Of a stretch of DNA of 64,000 nt, positions 56,526 through 64,000 are shown piece by piece. The stretch covers positions 42,191-106,190 of the forward strand of contig JAJPJR010000030.1 of the NCBI GenBank assembly GCA_021324165.1, written 5' to 3'. A model generated the notes under the pieces. The model ran no database searches. It was given only the letters and a program-made list of their open reading frames with translations, and was not told where the DNA came from. Source of the DNA: Armatimonadota bacterium. Lineage in GTDB: Bacteria; Armatimonadota; Fimbriimonadia; Fimbriimonadales; ATM1. A program made the translations under genes and the position numbers. Numbering within the stretch: position 1 is the stretch's first letter; each line of letters begins with the position of its first letter.

Positions 56526-59123
56526 TCATTTCCCAAGATTCTGCCAGTTAATCGCCGCGTTGAAAACCAGCGCCCATGAACCCTGCGTTGACTGCCGCCA
56601 CATCGGATTGATCGCAAAAAGAAGCACGCTGCCTTTGCCAACCGGACACCGAACCAGCGCGGCTTTCCCTGCGAGTTCCTCACCGTGATCGAGCGCCCCG
56701 CTGATGAGCAGCCTTTCGGCGTTTGCAAATCGCAACAGCACCTGTGGAGCAGGCCCCGTCTGCCTGGGAAACGTGTCTTGTGCATCGTCGGGCTGCGCCT
56801 TCGGAGTGTAGGGCGCGCGGGCTTGAACCACGTCGGGATCGTTCAGATCGCCCCGTCCGCTGGGTCTTCCGGCGCTGCCGCCTGAGCCTCGGCGTCCTCG
56901 GAACCCGAATCCTCCACCCACAGAAATCAGCGGCGATTGAGAGAAATATACGCCCAGCGTTTCGCCATATCCCGCCATGATCGGCGAGTTTTTCGCACTG
57001 TTTTCGGCTAAAAACACACCGCCCGGCGCGAAAAGATCGCGTGGCTCGGTGATCGAAACGCCGCTCACAATTCCGTATTGAATCGGAATCGAGCAGCAGT
57101 CACCCATGCAGATCAGCAGACCGCCGTCTTCAACAAACTTTTGCAAGTTCAGCACGCCTTGCAGTTCGATGCCGCCGCGGATGTCATCGGAATTGTCCAC
57201 TCCGCCAAGATTCGGAAATCCCTCCAACGGTTTCCAAGGAATCGGTTCTCCCGTTTTTGGAATGCCGTTGACGATGCTTTGCGCGGTTCCAAAAGCCGGC
57301 GAAAGGATGATCACATCGAACTTGGATTTTAAGTTCGGATTGTCGCGAAGCTGCTGCACCGAAACATACGTGTAAGGAATTTGCGCAGCATCAAACGCGA
57401 GCCGCACCCAGCCCTCGTTTTGCGTGTTTTGCCACGTGTGAACGAGCGCAATTCTGCCCAGCTTGGTCTTCTCTACCGGAAACGGCTTTGCGGCTTGCCA
57501 TTCCGCGGGAGTCGGCACGTCGGTTTTCGAAAGGATGGACGCGTCTTTCACCCGCGCGGTGTTCACGTCGAAAAGCGGGCCCAACGTCCAGCCCGTATCA
57601 TCATAGGGCGCCGGATCGTTCCGGTTGTAATACTGCTTGTCCAAAAGCATGTCGGCCATGCGCGAATAAGGCTGATCCATCCGCACCACCGCACTGCCTT
57701 TTGGATACGTTTTGTCGCCATCTTTGAAATCCTCAGAAAGAGAAGACACCTCCACTCCCTGCCGTGCCATCACCGTTTTCAGTTCTTCCAAATTCCACGT
57801 TTTGTTTTGGTTTGGCATCAAAACATACGCGGCAGGACCTTCGAACCACGGCTTCAACACGCTGCGCTTGGATTTCAAATAGTAATCGCGCAGGAAGTTC
57901 TGCTTGTGCGAAGCCACGTTGTGCATGCCCAACAAAAGCGCCGACTGCATCAAGTTGGTGTTGTCGCGGATTGACCAGCGCACGCTTCTCAGCGGTGGAT
58001 TCGGCCTGAACCAATCCCTGTTTGCCTGATCTCCAATTTCGATGATGCGCGTGTCCGCGCCGCTTCCTCCCTGAGTTTCATAGAATCTTCCGATTGCGTT
58101 GTGACCGTTGGCAACATAAAACGCATAGTTCGGAGCCCAGCCGTCATAAAACCCGTGCGTCCAAACTCCCGGCACTCCGCGTTTGGTCATCTCATCCACT
58201 TCGTAATACGCCATAGTGTGCCACTCGTCAATGGTCAACGGATCGAGCCACGCGTTGTACGGCCCCGTGCCGGTTGATATGTAAAGAAACGGAACCGATT
58301 CGTGCAAGTCGTGCAAAACGGTGGGATGATATTTGAGCCACGTGGTCATCAGGTTTTTGCTGAGCGCAAGCGCCATGCCGATGTTGTCGCGGTTGTTGTC
58401 ATGAGCCACATAATTGCCCCAATAAATCAGCGGAATTGCGGGCTTGTTGGGGTTCTTTTTTCGGTACAGATACGTGTCAACATATCGGTCGCGACCGTCG
58501 GTCTCAAGCACGGGAGTCAGCATCACGATCGAGTTTTTGCGAATCTCTTGAATCATCGGCGACTCTTCAACCGCCAGCCGATACGCAAGTTCCATCAGCA
58601 TTTCGGGCGGACCCGATTCGGGGGAGTGCATTCCGCCGGTGGCGTAATAAATCGGAAGGCCTTCTTCGATCAGCCTGTCGGCTTTTGCGTCGGCGCCCTC
58701 AAGCTTGCCGTCGCCTTTGTAAGCGGCAAGTTTGCGCGGATCGCCGAGCAGGGCGTTGATTTCGGCGATGCGGTTAAGTCGTTTCAGGTTCGCAGCGTCC
58801 GAAATGATAACCACAATCATTTCGCGCCCGCCTTCGCTTTTTCCCATGCTTTGCACCATCACGCGGTCCGAGGCTTTGGCAAGCGCGCGCATATACGCGT
58901 TGATTTCAGAAACGTGGTGCAGCACGTTCGGCGCGCCGATAATGTCTCCGAAAAACTTCATCGGGGTCGGCACCGTTGCGCTTGCCGGCAGGTGATCCAC
59001 CAACTCGGTAATCAAAAACGGCTCGGTGGTGTACTTCTGAATCCGCTTGCCGTACTCATCGTCGTTTTGGGCAAACAGGCCGAAGGCGGAGATCGAGGCG
59101 AAAACCAAGGCGAAAGTGCGCAT
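56526..59123 (-). CDS. Secreted M14 zinc carboxypeptidase-like protein
   Basis: This 865-residue exported protein has a signal peptide (about 1-19, ending GLFAQN) and an M14 domain (about 50-400). The zinc ligands are His166 and Glu169 in HSPE and a later His in LHDLHES. A long C-terminal part (about 560-865) has alternating helices and strands with VIILSPAFG and GGLLICMGDCC, similar to glutamine-amidotransferase-like fold domains, and a Gly/Arg-rich linker (about 752-775). It likely trims C-terminal residues of peptides outside the cytosol. No operon partner. Confidence 0.85.
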   Translation of the reverse strand: MRTFALVFASISAFGLFAQNDDEYGKRIQKYTTEPFLITELVDHLPASATVPTPMKFFGDIIGAPNVLHHVSEINAYMRALAKASDRVMVQSMGKSEGGREMIVVIISDAANLKRLNRIAEINALLGDPRKLAAYKGDGKLEGADAKADRLIEEGLPIYYATGGMHSPESGPPEMLMELAYRLAVEESPMIQEIRKNSIVMLTPVLETDGRDRYVDTYLYRKKNPNKPAIPLIYWGNYVAHDNNRDNIGMALALSKNLMTTWLKYHPTVLHDLHESVPFLYISTGTGPYNAWLDPLTIDEWHTMAYYEVDEMTKRGVPGVWTHGFYDGWAPNYAFYVANGHNAIGRFYETQGGSGADTRIIEIGDQANRDWFRPNPPLRSVRWSIRDNTNLMQSALLLGMHNVASHKQNFLRDYYLKSKRSVLKPWFEGPAAYVLMPNQNKTWNLEELKTVMARQGVEVSSLSEDFKDGDKTYPKGSAVVRMDQPYSRMADMLLDKQYYNRNDPAPYDDTGWTLGPLFDVNTARVKDASILSKTDVPTPAEWQAAKPFPVEKTKLGRIALVHTWQNTQNEGWVRLAFDAAQIPYTYVSVQQLRDNPNLKSKFDVIILSPAFGTAQSIVNGIPKTGEPIPWKPLEGFPNLGGVDNSDDIRGGIELQGVLNLQKFVEDGGLLICMGDCCSIPIQYGIVSGVSITEPRDLFAPGGVFLAENSAKNSPIMAGYGETLGVYFSQSPLISVGGGFGFRGRRGSGGSAGRPSGRGDLNDPDVVQARAPYTPKAQPDDAQDTFPRQTGPAPQVLLRFANAERLLISGALDHGEELAGKAALVRCPVGKGSVLLFAINPMWRQSTQGSWALVFNAAINWQNLGK

Positions 59124-59217
59124 GACTCAGAGTTTCGCACAAACGGCGCGCGTGCCGAAAGGCCATGCTGTGCCCTTCCGGCCAGCAGATCAGCGTACGA
59201 AAGTAACCCCATCGGCA

Positions 59218-59237
59218 CCCGTTCCCCGGGGAACGGG
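59218..59237. repeat. Perfect 20-bp palindrome just upstream of prcB
   Basis: CCCGTTCCCCGGGGAACGGG is self-complementary over 20 bp. It is 10 bp before the prcB ATG at 59248, and its 3' edge abuts the AGAGGGGAG purine tract that includes the ribosome site. It may be an operator, an mRNA hairpin (8-bp stem with a CCGG loop) or a copy of an interspersed repeat. Confidence 0.6.
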
Positions 59238-59247
59238 AGAGGGGAGT

Positions 59248-60024
59248 ATGCTTTCGGCTCGGATGAACACCGCGCCGAAATCGTTTGCCGACCTTGTAGG
59301 GTTTCCGCAAAGCCTGGGGCCTGCCAAGCCTGGCATCGCCGACACGCACGGCACAACCGTTTTGGCGGTTCGGTTCGAGGGCGGGATTTTGAATCTTGGC
59401 GACAGGCGCGCCACCGCGGGCAACTACATCATGTATGACCGCGCCGAAAAGGTGCTGGCGCTCGATGATTCAACGCTCGTGGCCATCAGCGGTTCGTTTG
59501 CGCGGAGCGTGGAGATCGCCCGGTATTTGAAGCACACGTTCAAATACTACGCGCGCACGCAGTTGCAGGAACTCAGCCTTTCGGGAAAACTGATGGAGGT
59601 GACGCGGGCACTGGCTGGCAATTTGAGCATGGCCGCCGAAGGTATCGGCATTTTTGTTCCGGTTGTGAGCGCTTATGATTCTTCAAACGACAGTTTTGGA
59701 ATTTATATGTACGACGCGATGGGCGCAAAATTCGACGGCGGCGATTTTGGTGCGGCAGGTTCGGGATCGGAGCGCGTGCGCGGCGTTTTCGATTACATTC
59801 AACGCGAAAAAGGCGCGTTTGAAAAGCGGCCGTTGAAAGATGTGCTGTGCGATGGATTGACGATGCTCGACATCGCCGCGCAGCTCGACGCCGCGACCGG
59901 CGGTTTGGAGCACGCGCCGCCGATTGCGAAAGTGCTAACAAAAGATGGCATATCGGACGTTGCTCCCAAAGATCTGAAAGAGGCGATTCAAACCGTGAGC
60001 AAAAATGCTGGGGGCAGAAAGTGA
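59248..60024 (+). CDS. prcB: 20S proteasome beta subunit
   Basis: This 258-residue protein is the catalytic beta subunit of a bacterial 20S core particle. A 35-residue propeptide ends at Gly35; the exposed Thr36 (HGTTVLAVRF) is the N-terminal nucleophile. Partner residues Asp and Arg in LGDRRAT and Lys in AEKVLALDD match the family. GGGAG lies 8 nt before the ATG, and the prcA ATG overlaps the stop as TGATG, so beta and alpha are made together. Bacterial proteasomes are classic in Actinobacteria and also found in some Armatimonadota and Nitrospirota. Confidence 0.93.
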   Translation: MLSARMNTAPKSFADLVGFPQSLGPAKPGIADTHGTTVLAVRFEGGILNLGDRRATAGNYIMYDRAEKVLALDDSTLVAISGSFARSVEIARYLKHTFKYYARTQLQELSLSGKLMEVTRALAGNLSMAAEGIGIFVPVVSAYDSSNDSFGIYMYDAMGAKFDGGDFGAAGSGSERVRGVFDYIQREKGAFEKRPLKDVLCDGLTMLDIAAQLDAATGGLEHAPPIAKVLTKDGISDVAPKDLKEAIQTVSKNAGGRK

Positions 60025-60716
60025 TGCTGTCGCCTTATGACTGGCAGGAAAGCGTTTCGCAGCGCGCGCAATACATCGAAAACCGCCTGAAAGGCGGCTC
60101 GCCGATCGTGGGGCTTGCCATCGAAGAGGGCACGCTTCTTTACACCTATCGGCGGCACGTGCGCAAAATTTACGAAATTTATGATCGGCTGATGTTTTCG
60201 GCGATCGGTCAGCAAGCCGACGTCGAGGCGATGCGCGTTACGGCGATTGATTTTGCCCACCAAGAGGGTTTCGCGCGAAGCGAATCGGACGTTACGATCG
60301 GGCGCGTGGTGGGGTTTGCGTTATCGAGCCCTTTGAAACGGGCATTCGGCGATGTTACCACTGCGCCGTTTGTGATTCACGCGCTGTTTGCCGAAATGGC
60401 CGATGCACCGAAAAACGATCTGTTTATGACGCTGGTTTATGACGGCGATTTCACCGCGCATCGCAACTACGCCGTTGCCGCGGGAACATTGGATGCCGAA
60501 AAACGGATGGCTGAACTTTTGAAAGCCGAATATCGCGCCGATATGCCGCAAGCAGAAGCGCTGAAACTTGCCGACAAGGTGTGGCGCGTCGGCGCCGATT
60601 TGGATGCAAACGGCGAGCCCGATCCAGAACTGTTGGAAGGCTCGCACCCCGAGATCGGGTTTTTGGATCGGGCCTCAAACCGCGAGCGGCGGTTCGTTTT
60701 GCGCGAAGGGCGTTAA
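60024..60716 (+). CDS. prcA: 20S proteasome alpha subunit
   Basis: This 230-residue non-catalytic alpha subunit forms the gated outer rings of the proteasome. It begins MLSPYDWQESVSQRAQYI, the family opening with the N-terminal gate, and has KIYEIYDRLMFSAIGQQAD and the RVVGFALSSPLKRAFGD segment. The catalytic Thr is absent, as expected. The start is fixed by the TGATG overlap with prcB. No Pup/UBact, Dop, PafA or ARC/Mpa gene lies in the window. Confidence 0.93.
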   Translation: MLSPYDWQESVSQRAQYIENRLKGGSPIVGLAIEEGTLLYTYRRHVRKIYEIYDRLMFSAIGQQADVEAMRVTAIDFAHQEGFARSESDVTIGRVVGFALSSPLKRAFGDVTTAPFVIHALFAEMADAPKNDLFMTLVYDGDFTAHRNYAVAAGTLDAEKRMAELLKAEYRADMPQAEALKLADKVWRVGADLDANGEPDPELLEGSHPEIGFLDRASNRERRFVLREGR

Positions 60717-60955
60717 CGGCTGTCGCGCGGCTTAAGTTTTGATTGTTCGGCCATTTTCGTCCGCCAGTACACGATCATCTCTTCCCAAGTTCGGGCAGCA
60801 TCGCCCGGCTCCCTGCCTGGAAAAACGTCGGCGCCGAATTCATGCAGAATCTCACGATCACGGGTGCATCCCGTGATATAGGCACCGAAGACGTTCGTTG
60901 GCGATAGCGGTCTGCCTTGTTCCACGGCGTACTCGAGAACCCATGCCGCTAACAA
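60713..60955 (-). pseudogene. Possible remnant or short protein beside prcA
   Basis: An 80-codon frame ends in TAA overlapping the prcA stop by 4 bp. The text (LEYAVEQGRPLSPTNVFGAY and later DAARTWEEMIVYWRTK) reads like real protein. In the same frame the open stretch continues upstream about 29 codons to a stop near 61041, with no ATG or GTG and only TTG at 60955. I suspect a gene that has lost its 5' end, but an intact short protein from the TTG is possible. No family is recognised. Confidence 0.38.
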
Positions 60956-61107
60956 CGGATGAAAGAGCAGCTGGATGCGCCCAGAACCGTCTTCGGCCGC
61001 GTATGGATCGTCGCTTCGCGCTTTCCCCCTTGCTTCGCGTCATGATTCGGCAGCGCTTAGCAGAGCGCCACCCTTTGGAACGTGGCGGGTAACTTGGCCC
61101 AGCCGAC

Positions 61108-61881
61108 ATGAGGATTCTGTTTCTTGGCGATGTGGTGGGCAGGCCGGGCCGGCGGGCGGTGCAGCAATGCCTTCCCTCGCTCAAAGAGACCCACGCGCCT
61201 GATTTCACCATCGTGAATGCCGAAAACGCAGCCGCGGGGTTCGGCATCACAGCCGACATGGGTGAGGAGATCTTCAAGGCTGGGGCTGACGCGATCACGC
61301 TCGGAAACCACGCCTTCCACCACCGAGATGCTTATGAGTACATCAAAGGCGAGCCTCGCATCGCAAGGCCTGCCAACATGCCGCCGGGAACTCCCGGCGC
61401 CGAGATCGTGCGATTGTCCAGCGGCAGCCACAGCCTTGCCGTCATCAACCTTTGCGGGCGCATCTTTATGGGGGAATACGACGACCCGTTTCGGGCGGCA
61501 GATCGTCTGATCGAGCAGGCGGCAGCGAACCGGATTCTGATTGACTTCCACGCCGAGGCCACATCAGAGAAGGCGGCCTTCGCGAACTATGTGGACGGCA
61601 GGGTGAGCGCCGTCGTCGGTACGCACACCCACGTGCAAACCGCCGATGAGCGGATTCTTCCGCAGGGAACGGCGTTTATTTCGGACGTGGGGATGTGCGG
61701 CCCGCAGGATTCGGTGATCGGCATGGACAAACAGATCATCATCAGGAAGTTTCTGACCCAGATGCCGGAGCGGTTCTTGGTGGCAGAGGGCCCCAGCATG
61801 GTATCAGCGGTCATAATTGACGTGGGTGAGTCCGGGACAGCGGTCGGAATCGAGCGCATCGCTTGGACGGGCATCCAGTGA
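61108..61881 (+). CDS. ymdB: YmdB-family metallophosphoesterase
   Basis: This 257-residue cytosolic phosphodiesterase belongs to the YmdB group, which hydrolyses 2',3'-cyclic nucleotides. Motifs: FLGDVVGRPG (metal Asp8), NAENAAAGFGI, ITLGNHAFHHRD, IDFHAEATSEK and GTHTHVQTAD. The usual GNHTWD segment is replaced by GNHAFHH. The start is the ATG at 61108; no strong ribosome site is present. It is followed by the PKD-domain gene 17 bp downstream. Confidence 0.88.
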   Translation: MRILFLGDVVGRPGRRAVQQCLPSLKETHAPDFTIVNAENAAAGFGITADMGEEIFKAGADAITLGNHAFHHRDAYEYIKGEPRIARPANMPPGTPGAEIVRLSSGSHSLAVINLCGRIFMGEYDDPFRAADRLIEQAAANRILIDFHAEATSEKAAFANYVDGRVSAVVGTHTHVQTADERILPQGTAFISDVGMCGPQDSVIGMDKQIIIRKFLTQMPERFLVAEGPSMVSAVIIDVGESGTAVGIERIAWTGIQ

Positions 61882-61898
61882 TGCACGGAGGAATTTGA

Positions 61899-62711
61899 AT
61901 GTTTCTTAGTCTCGCAATGGCAACATCTTTAGCGGCCGCGTCGGCTCAAGATTTGACGCTTTATGGCGGCCAGGCCCTCGCAGGCGCCCAGTTTTCAATC
62001 TCAAATTGGGGCGGGGGATACATCAAAGAGGACACGCAGAACGTGTTCGTGGGCGGGCACGCGCTGCTGATTACGACATCCTCGATGTACAACGGCGGGA
62101 TGATCACCTTCGACCCGCCCGTGAAGGTGGCAGAGTTCGTTCCGAACCCCGAAAACGCGCTGAGCCTCACGTTGTTTGTGGTGGGCAGATCGGGAACCGC
62201 AGACAACAGGCCGGCGAACTTGTCGGCCCTGCGGCTGCTCATCAGAACCAGCGACGGCAAGCTTTCCGAAGCGTTTCTTCCTTTTGAATACTTCTTCGAC
62301 CGCTGGAAAAAAGTGGGCATTCCGCTCAACAGAATTGCGGGATTTTCGAAAACCAACATGGAGATTAGTTCGGTTTCGATCGGCGCCAACGCTCCTGCGG
62401 CGATTTATGTAGGCGAGTTGAGAGTGGTAACCGACAAAACACCGATTCAGGGCCAGCTCGACAAACTGGAAATCCAGGCCGCGCGCGATCAGGAGATCAC
62501 ATTCGCCGCTATCGCGGAAGCGGGCTCGACCATCGTCGAATACGTTTGGGATTGGGACGAAAAAGACGGATTGCAGGAAGATTCGATCGGCCAAACGGTG
62601 TATCATCGCTTTCGGGCCGCGGGCGATTATGTCGTTACCGTAACCGCGCGGGACAGATTTGGCGTGAAAAAACCGTGGACCGGCAAAATCAAAGTGACGG
62701 TTTGGAAGTAA
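61899..62711 (+). CDS. Secreted PKD-domain protein
   Basis: The 270-residue product has a signal peptide (about 1-17, ending AASAQD), a beta-sandwich domain (about 18-170) resembling carbohydrate-binding modules, and a C-terminal PKD-type beta domain (about 185-270) with VWDWDEKDGLQ and DYVVTVTARDRFG. GGAGG lies 6 nt before the ATG. It is cotranscribed with ymdB and is followed by a strong terminator. A role in surface binding of polysaccharide is possible. Confidence 0.75.
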   Translation: MFLSLAMATSLAAASAQDLTLYGGQALAGAQFSISNWGGGYIKEDTQNVFVGGHALLITTSSMYNGGMITFDPPVKVAEFVPNPENALSLTLFVVGRSGTADNRPANLSALRLLIRTSDGKLSEAFLPFEYFFDRWKKVGIPLNRIAGFSKTNMEISSVSIGANAPAAIYVGELRVVTDKTPIQGQLDKLEIQAARDQEITFAAIAEAGSTIVEYVWDWDEKDGLQEDSIGQTVYHRFRAAGDYVVTVTARDRFGVKKPWTGKIKVTVWK

Positions 62712-62734
62712 GTTCCTGTGCCGGGCAGATCCGA

Positions 62735-62763
62735 GGCCGGGTGGATTCCACCCGGCCTTTTTT
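62735..62763 (+). terminator. Strong rho-independent terminator
   Basis: GGCCGGGTGG and CCACCCGGCC form a perfect 10-bp stem with a 3-nt loop followed by six T. It ends the ymdB/PKD transcript and lies at the 3' edge of metE. Confidence 0.9.
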
Positions 62764-64000
62764 AGTTCAAATTTGCGCGCACTTTTTGCACGGCGGCCAC
62801 AATGTTTTTCAACGATGGGATCACTTCTTCATATCTGCGCGTTTTTAGACCGCAGTCGGGGTTCACCCAAACCTGATTCGCCGGCAGACAGCGGAGCGTC
62901 GAACGCAGGCGCCCTTCAACGAACTCCACCGTCGGCACGTTGGGACTGTGGATGTCATAAACCCCCGGCCCGATCTGATTCGGATATTTGAACTGCTTCA
63001 ACGTTTCCAGCAGCGCGCCGTTGCTTCGGGAATCTTCGATGCTGATGACATCCGCATCCATGTCGGCAATCGCTTCGATGATGTCGCCGAATTCGGAGTA
63101 GCACATGTGCGTGTGAATCTGTGTTTCAGGTTTTGCGCCGCCGGTGGCGATTTTGAACGAGCGGATCGTCCATCGGATGTATTCGTTCCAATCCGCGCGT
63201 TTCAGCGGCAAACCTTCGCGGAAGGCGGCCTCGTCAATTTGAACGATTCCCAGGCCGGCGGCCTCCAAATCGCGCACTTCATCGCGAATGGCCAGCGCGA
63301 TTTGATACGAAACTTCTGACCGGGGAATGTCTTCGCGAACGAAACTCCATTGAAGAATCGTGATCGGCCCCGTGAGCATCCCCTTCACCGGCTTTTTGGT
63401 TAAAGACTGCGCGTATTTGAGCTCCTTTACGGTCATCGGAGCAAGGCGGTCAACATCGCCAAAAATGATCGGCGGGCGGACGCACCGGCTGCCATAACTT
63501 TGCACCCATCCTTGTTCGGTGGTTGCGAACCCTTTCATCTGATCGCCGAAAAACTGCACCATGTCGTTTCTTTCTGGTTCGCCATGAACCAACACATCCA
63601 AACCGATCTGTTCCTGCAGGCGGATGACGTGTTCGATCTCGTTCAAAATCGCCTGTTCATATTTTTCAGGATCGTCGTTTTTGTGCGCGCGTGCTTTGCG
63701 AAGCTCGGCCGTCTGCGGAAACGAACCGATGGTTGTTGTCGGCAGAATCGGCAGTCCGAGACGTTGATCCTGCCGCGGTTTTCTTTCGGAATAAGGCACG
63801 CGCCTTGCGTCTTCTTCGCGAAGGCTGCGCACGCGCTCTTGCACCTTCGAATCGAATCGGCTGGATTCGTTTTTCCACGCCTCGATCGCCTGCCGCATGG
63901 CATTCCACTCGCCGCTCACGCTTTCCGTGCCGTTTCTGAGCGCCCTCGAAAGCAGATTCAGTTCCGCAATCCGTTCCCGTGCGAAACTCAGCGCCTCGCG
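62762..64000 (-). CDS. metE: Cobalamin-independent methionine synthase, 5' end cut by window edge
   Basis: The visible 412 residues are the linker and C-terminal catalytic domain of MetE, which transfers a methyl group from 5-methyltetrahydropteroyl-polyglutamate to homocysteine. The frame is open to the right edge, where REALSFARERIAEL matches the family linker helix, so the true start is outside the window. Key residues: HGEPERNDMV, GSRCVRPP, and zinc ligands in THMCYSEF and NPDCGLKTR. It converges on the PKD-domain gene. Confidence 0.93.
   Translation of the reverse strand, partial: REALSFARERIAELNLLSRALRNGTESVSGEWNAMRQAIEAWKNESSRFDSKVQERVRSLREEDARRVPYSERKPRQDQRLGLPILPTTTIGSFPQTAELRKARAHKNDDPEKYEQAILNEIEHVIRLQEQIGLDVLVHGEPERNDMVQFFGDQMKGFATTEQGWVQSYGSRCVRPPIIFGDVDRLAPMTVKELKYAQSLTKKPVKGMLTGPITILQWSFVREDIPRSEVSYQIALAIRDEVRDLEAAGLGIVQIDEAAFREGLPLKRADWNEYIRWTIRSFKIATGGAKPETQIHTHMCYSEFGDIIEAIADMDADVISIEDSRSNGALLETLKQFKYPNQIGPGVYDIHSPNVPTVEFVEGRLRSTLRCLPANQVWVNPDCGLKTRRYEEVIPSLKNIVAAVQKVRANLN

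Noticed and set aside
61045..61100. Short inverted repeats before ymdB (GCGCT/AGCGC and CGCCAC/GTGGCG)
   Set aside because: Stems of 5-6 bp in GC-rich DNA are expected by chance; no T run and no clear relation to a start or stop.
1..64000. CRISPR array, insertion sequences, prophage or integrative element
   Set aside because: No regularly spaced repeats, transposase, integrase other than the housekeeping-like Xer protein, or phage structural gene was seen. The tail-fibre-like protein at 52871 stands alone.

Overview
The window looks like chromosomal DNA from a diderm, heterotrophic bacterium, most likely Armatimonadota (Fimbriimonadia-like). This placement is inferred from gene content, not from a marker-gene search. 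The supporting combination is a 20S proteasome pair (prcB-prcA), a single-chain SecDF, a prepilin of the DUF1559-like type, a Wza-type outer-membrane export protein, a menaquinone methyltransferase and GH172/GH2 plus Gfo/Idh/MocA sugar genes. Coding density is high. There is no insertion sequence, prophage, CRISPR array or rRNA, and only two tRNAs.

Layout. 1-4021 (minus) is a tightly overlapped operon: a C1 peptidase (PepC type), trpE, trpG and a secreted protein cut by the left edge. 4037-10281 holds a bifunctional rhamnulose-1-phosphate aldolase/dehydrogenase, a lipoprotein, a Xer-type recombinase, secDF and a small conserved-looking protein. 10286-19811 carries a thiol peroxiredoxin-like protein, an M28 peptidase, an Fpg/Nei glycosylase of a divergent subfamily, a secreted GH2 enzyme, tRNA-Val, an ADP-ribosylglycohydrolase-like protein, a PAP2 protein and a beta-CASP RNA hydrolase. 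19804-22141 (minus) is a short-form leuA followed by an M24 peptidase.

22333-36283 is an exopolysaccharide or O-antigen locus: four GT4 glycosyltransferases, a Wza-like export protein, a MurJ/MVIN flippase, a candidate polymerase, an AsnB-type amidotransferase, a TviB/WbpO dehydrogenase, a TviC/WbpP epimerase and, converging on these, a Wzz/GumC-like chain-length protein. The last three biosynthetic genes together suggest an amidated N-acetylgalactosaminuronic acid residue. 36331-39460 (minus) is a partial histidine-utilisation operon (hutH, hutG-like) with a PhyH-type dioxygenase coupled behind it. 39515-41969 (minus) is menG, a polyprenyl diphosphate synthase and a HAD phosphatase. A CPA1 antiporter follows. 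43362-47433 is a sugar operon (GH172, Gfo/Idh/MocA, zinc alcohol dehydrogenase).

47446-56525 is rich in secreted proteins: a PQQ-type sugar dehydrogenase, a prepilin, a large exported protein with charged repeats, a ThuA-like protein, a lipoprotein, a tail-fibre-like surface protein, tRNA-Asn, a SnoaL-like protein, and a three-gene coupled cluster ending in a 42-residue Cys-rich peptide. 56526-64000 has an M14 peptidase, prcB-prcA, a YmdB-type phosphodiesterase, a PKD-domain exported protein and metE, which is cut by the right edge.

Two genome-style signals recur. Adjacent genes are very often coupled by 4-base ATGA, TTGA or GTGA overlaps. Many operon-first genes have a TANNNT -10 box only 5-8 nt before the start codon and no Shine-Dalgarno sequence, which points to widespread leaderless mRNAs.
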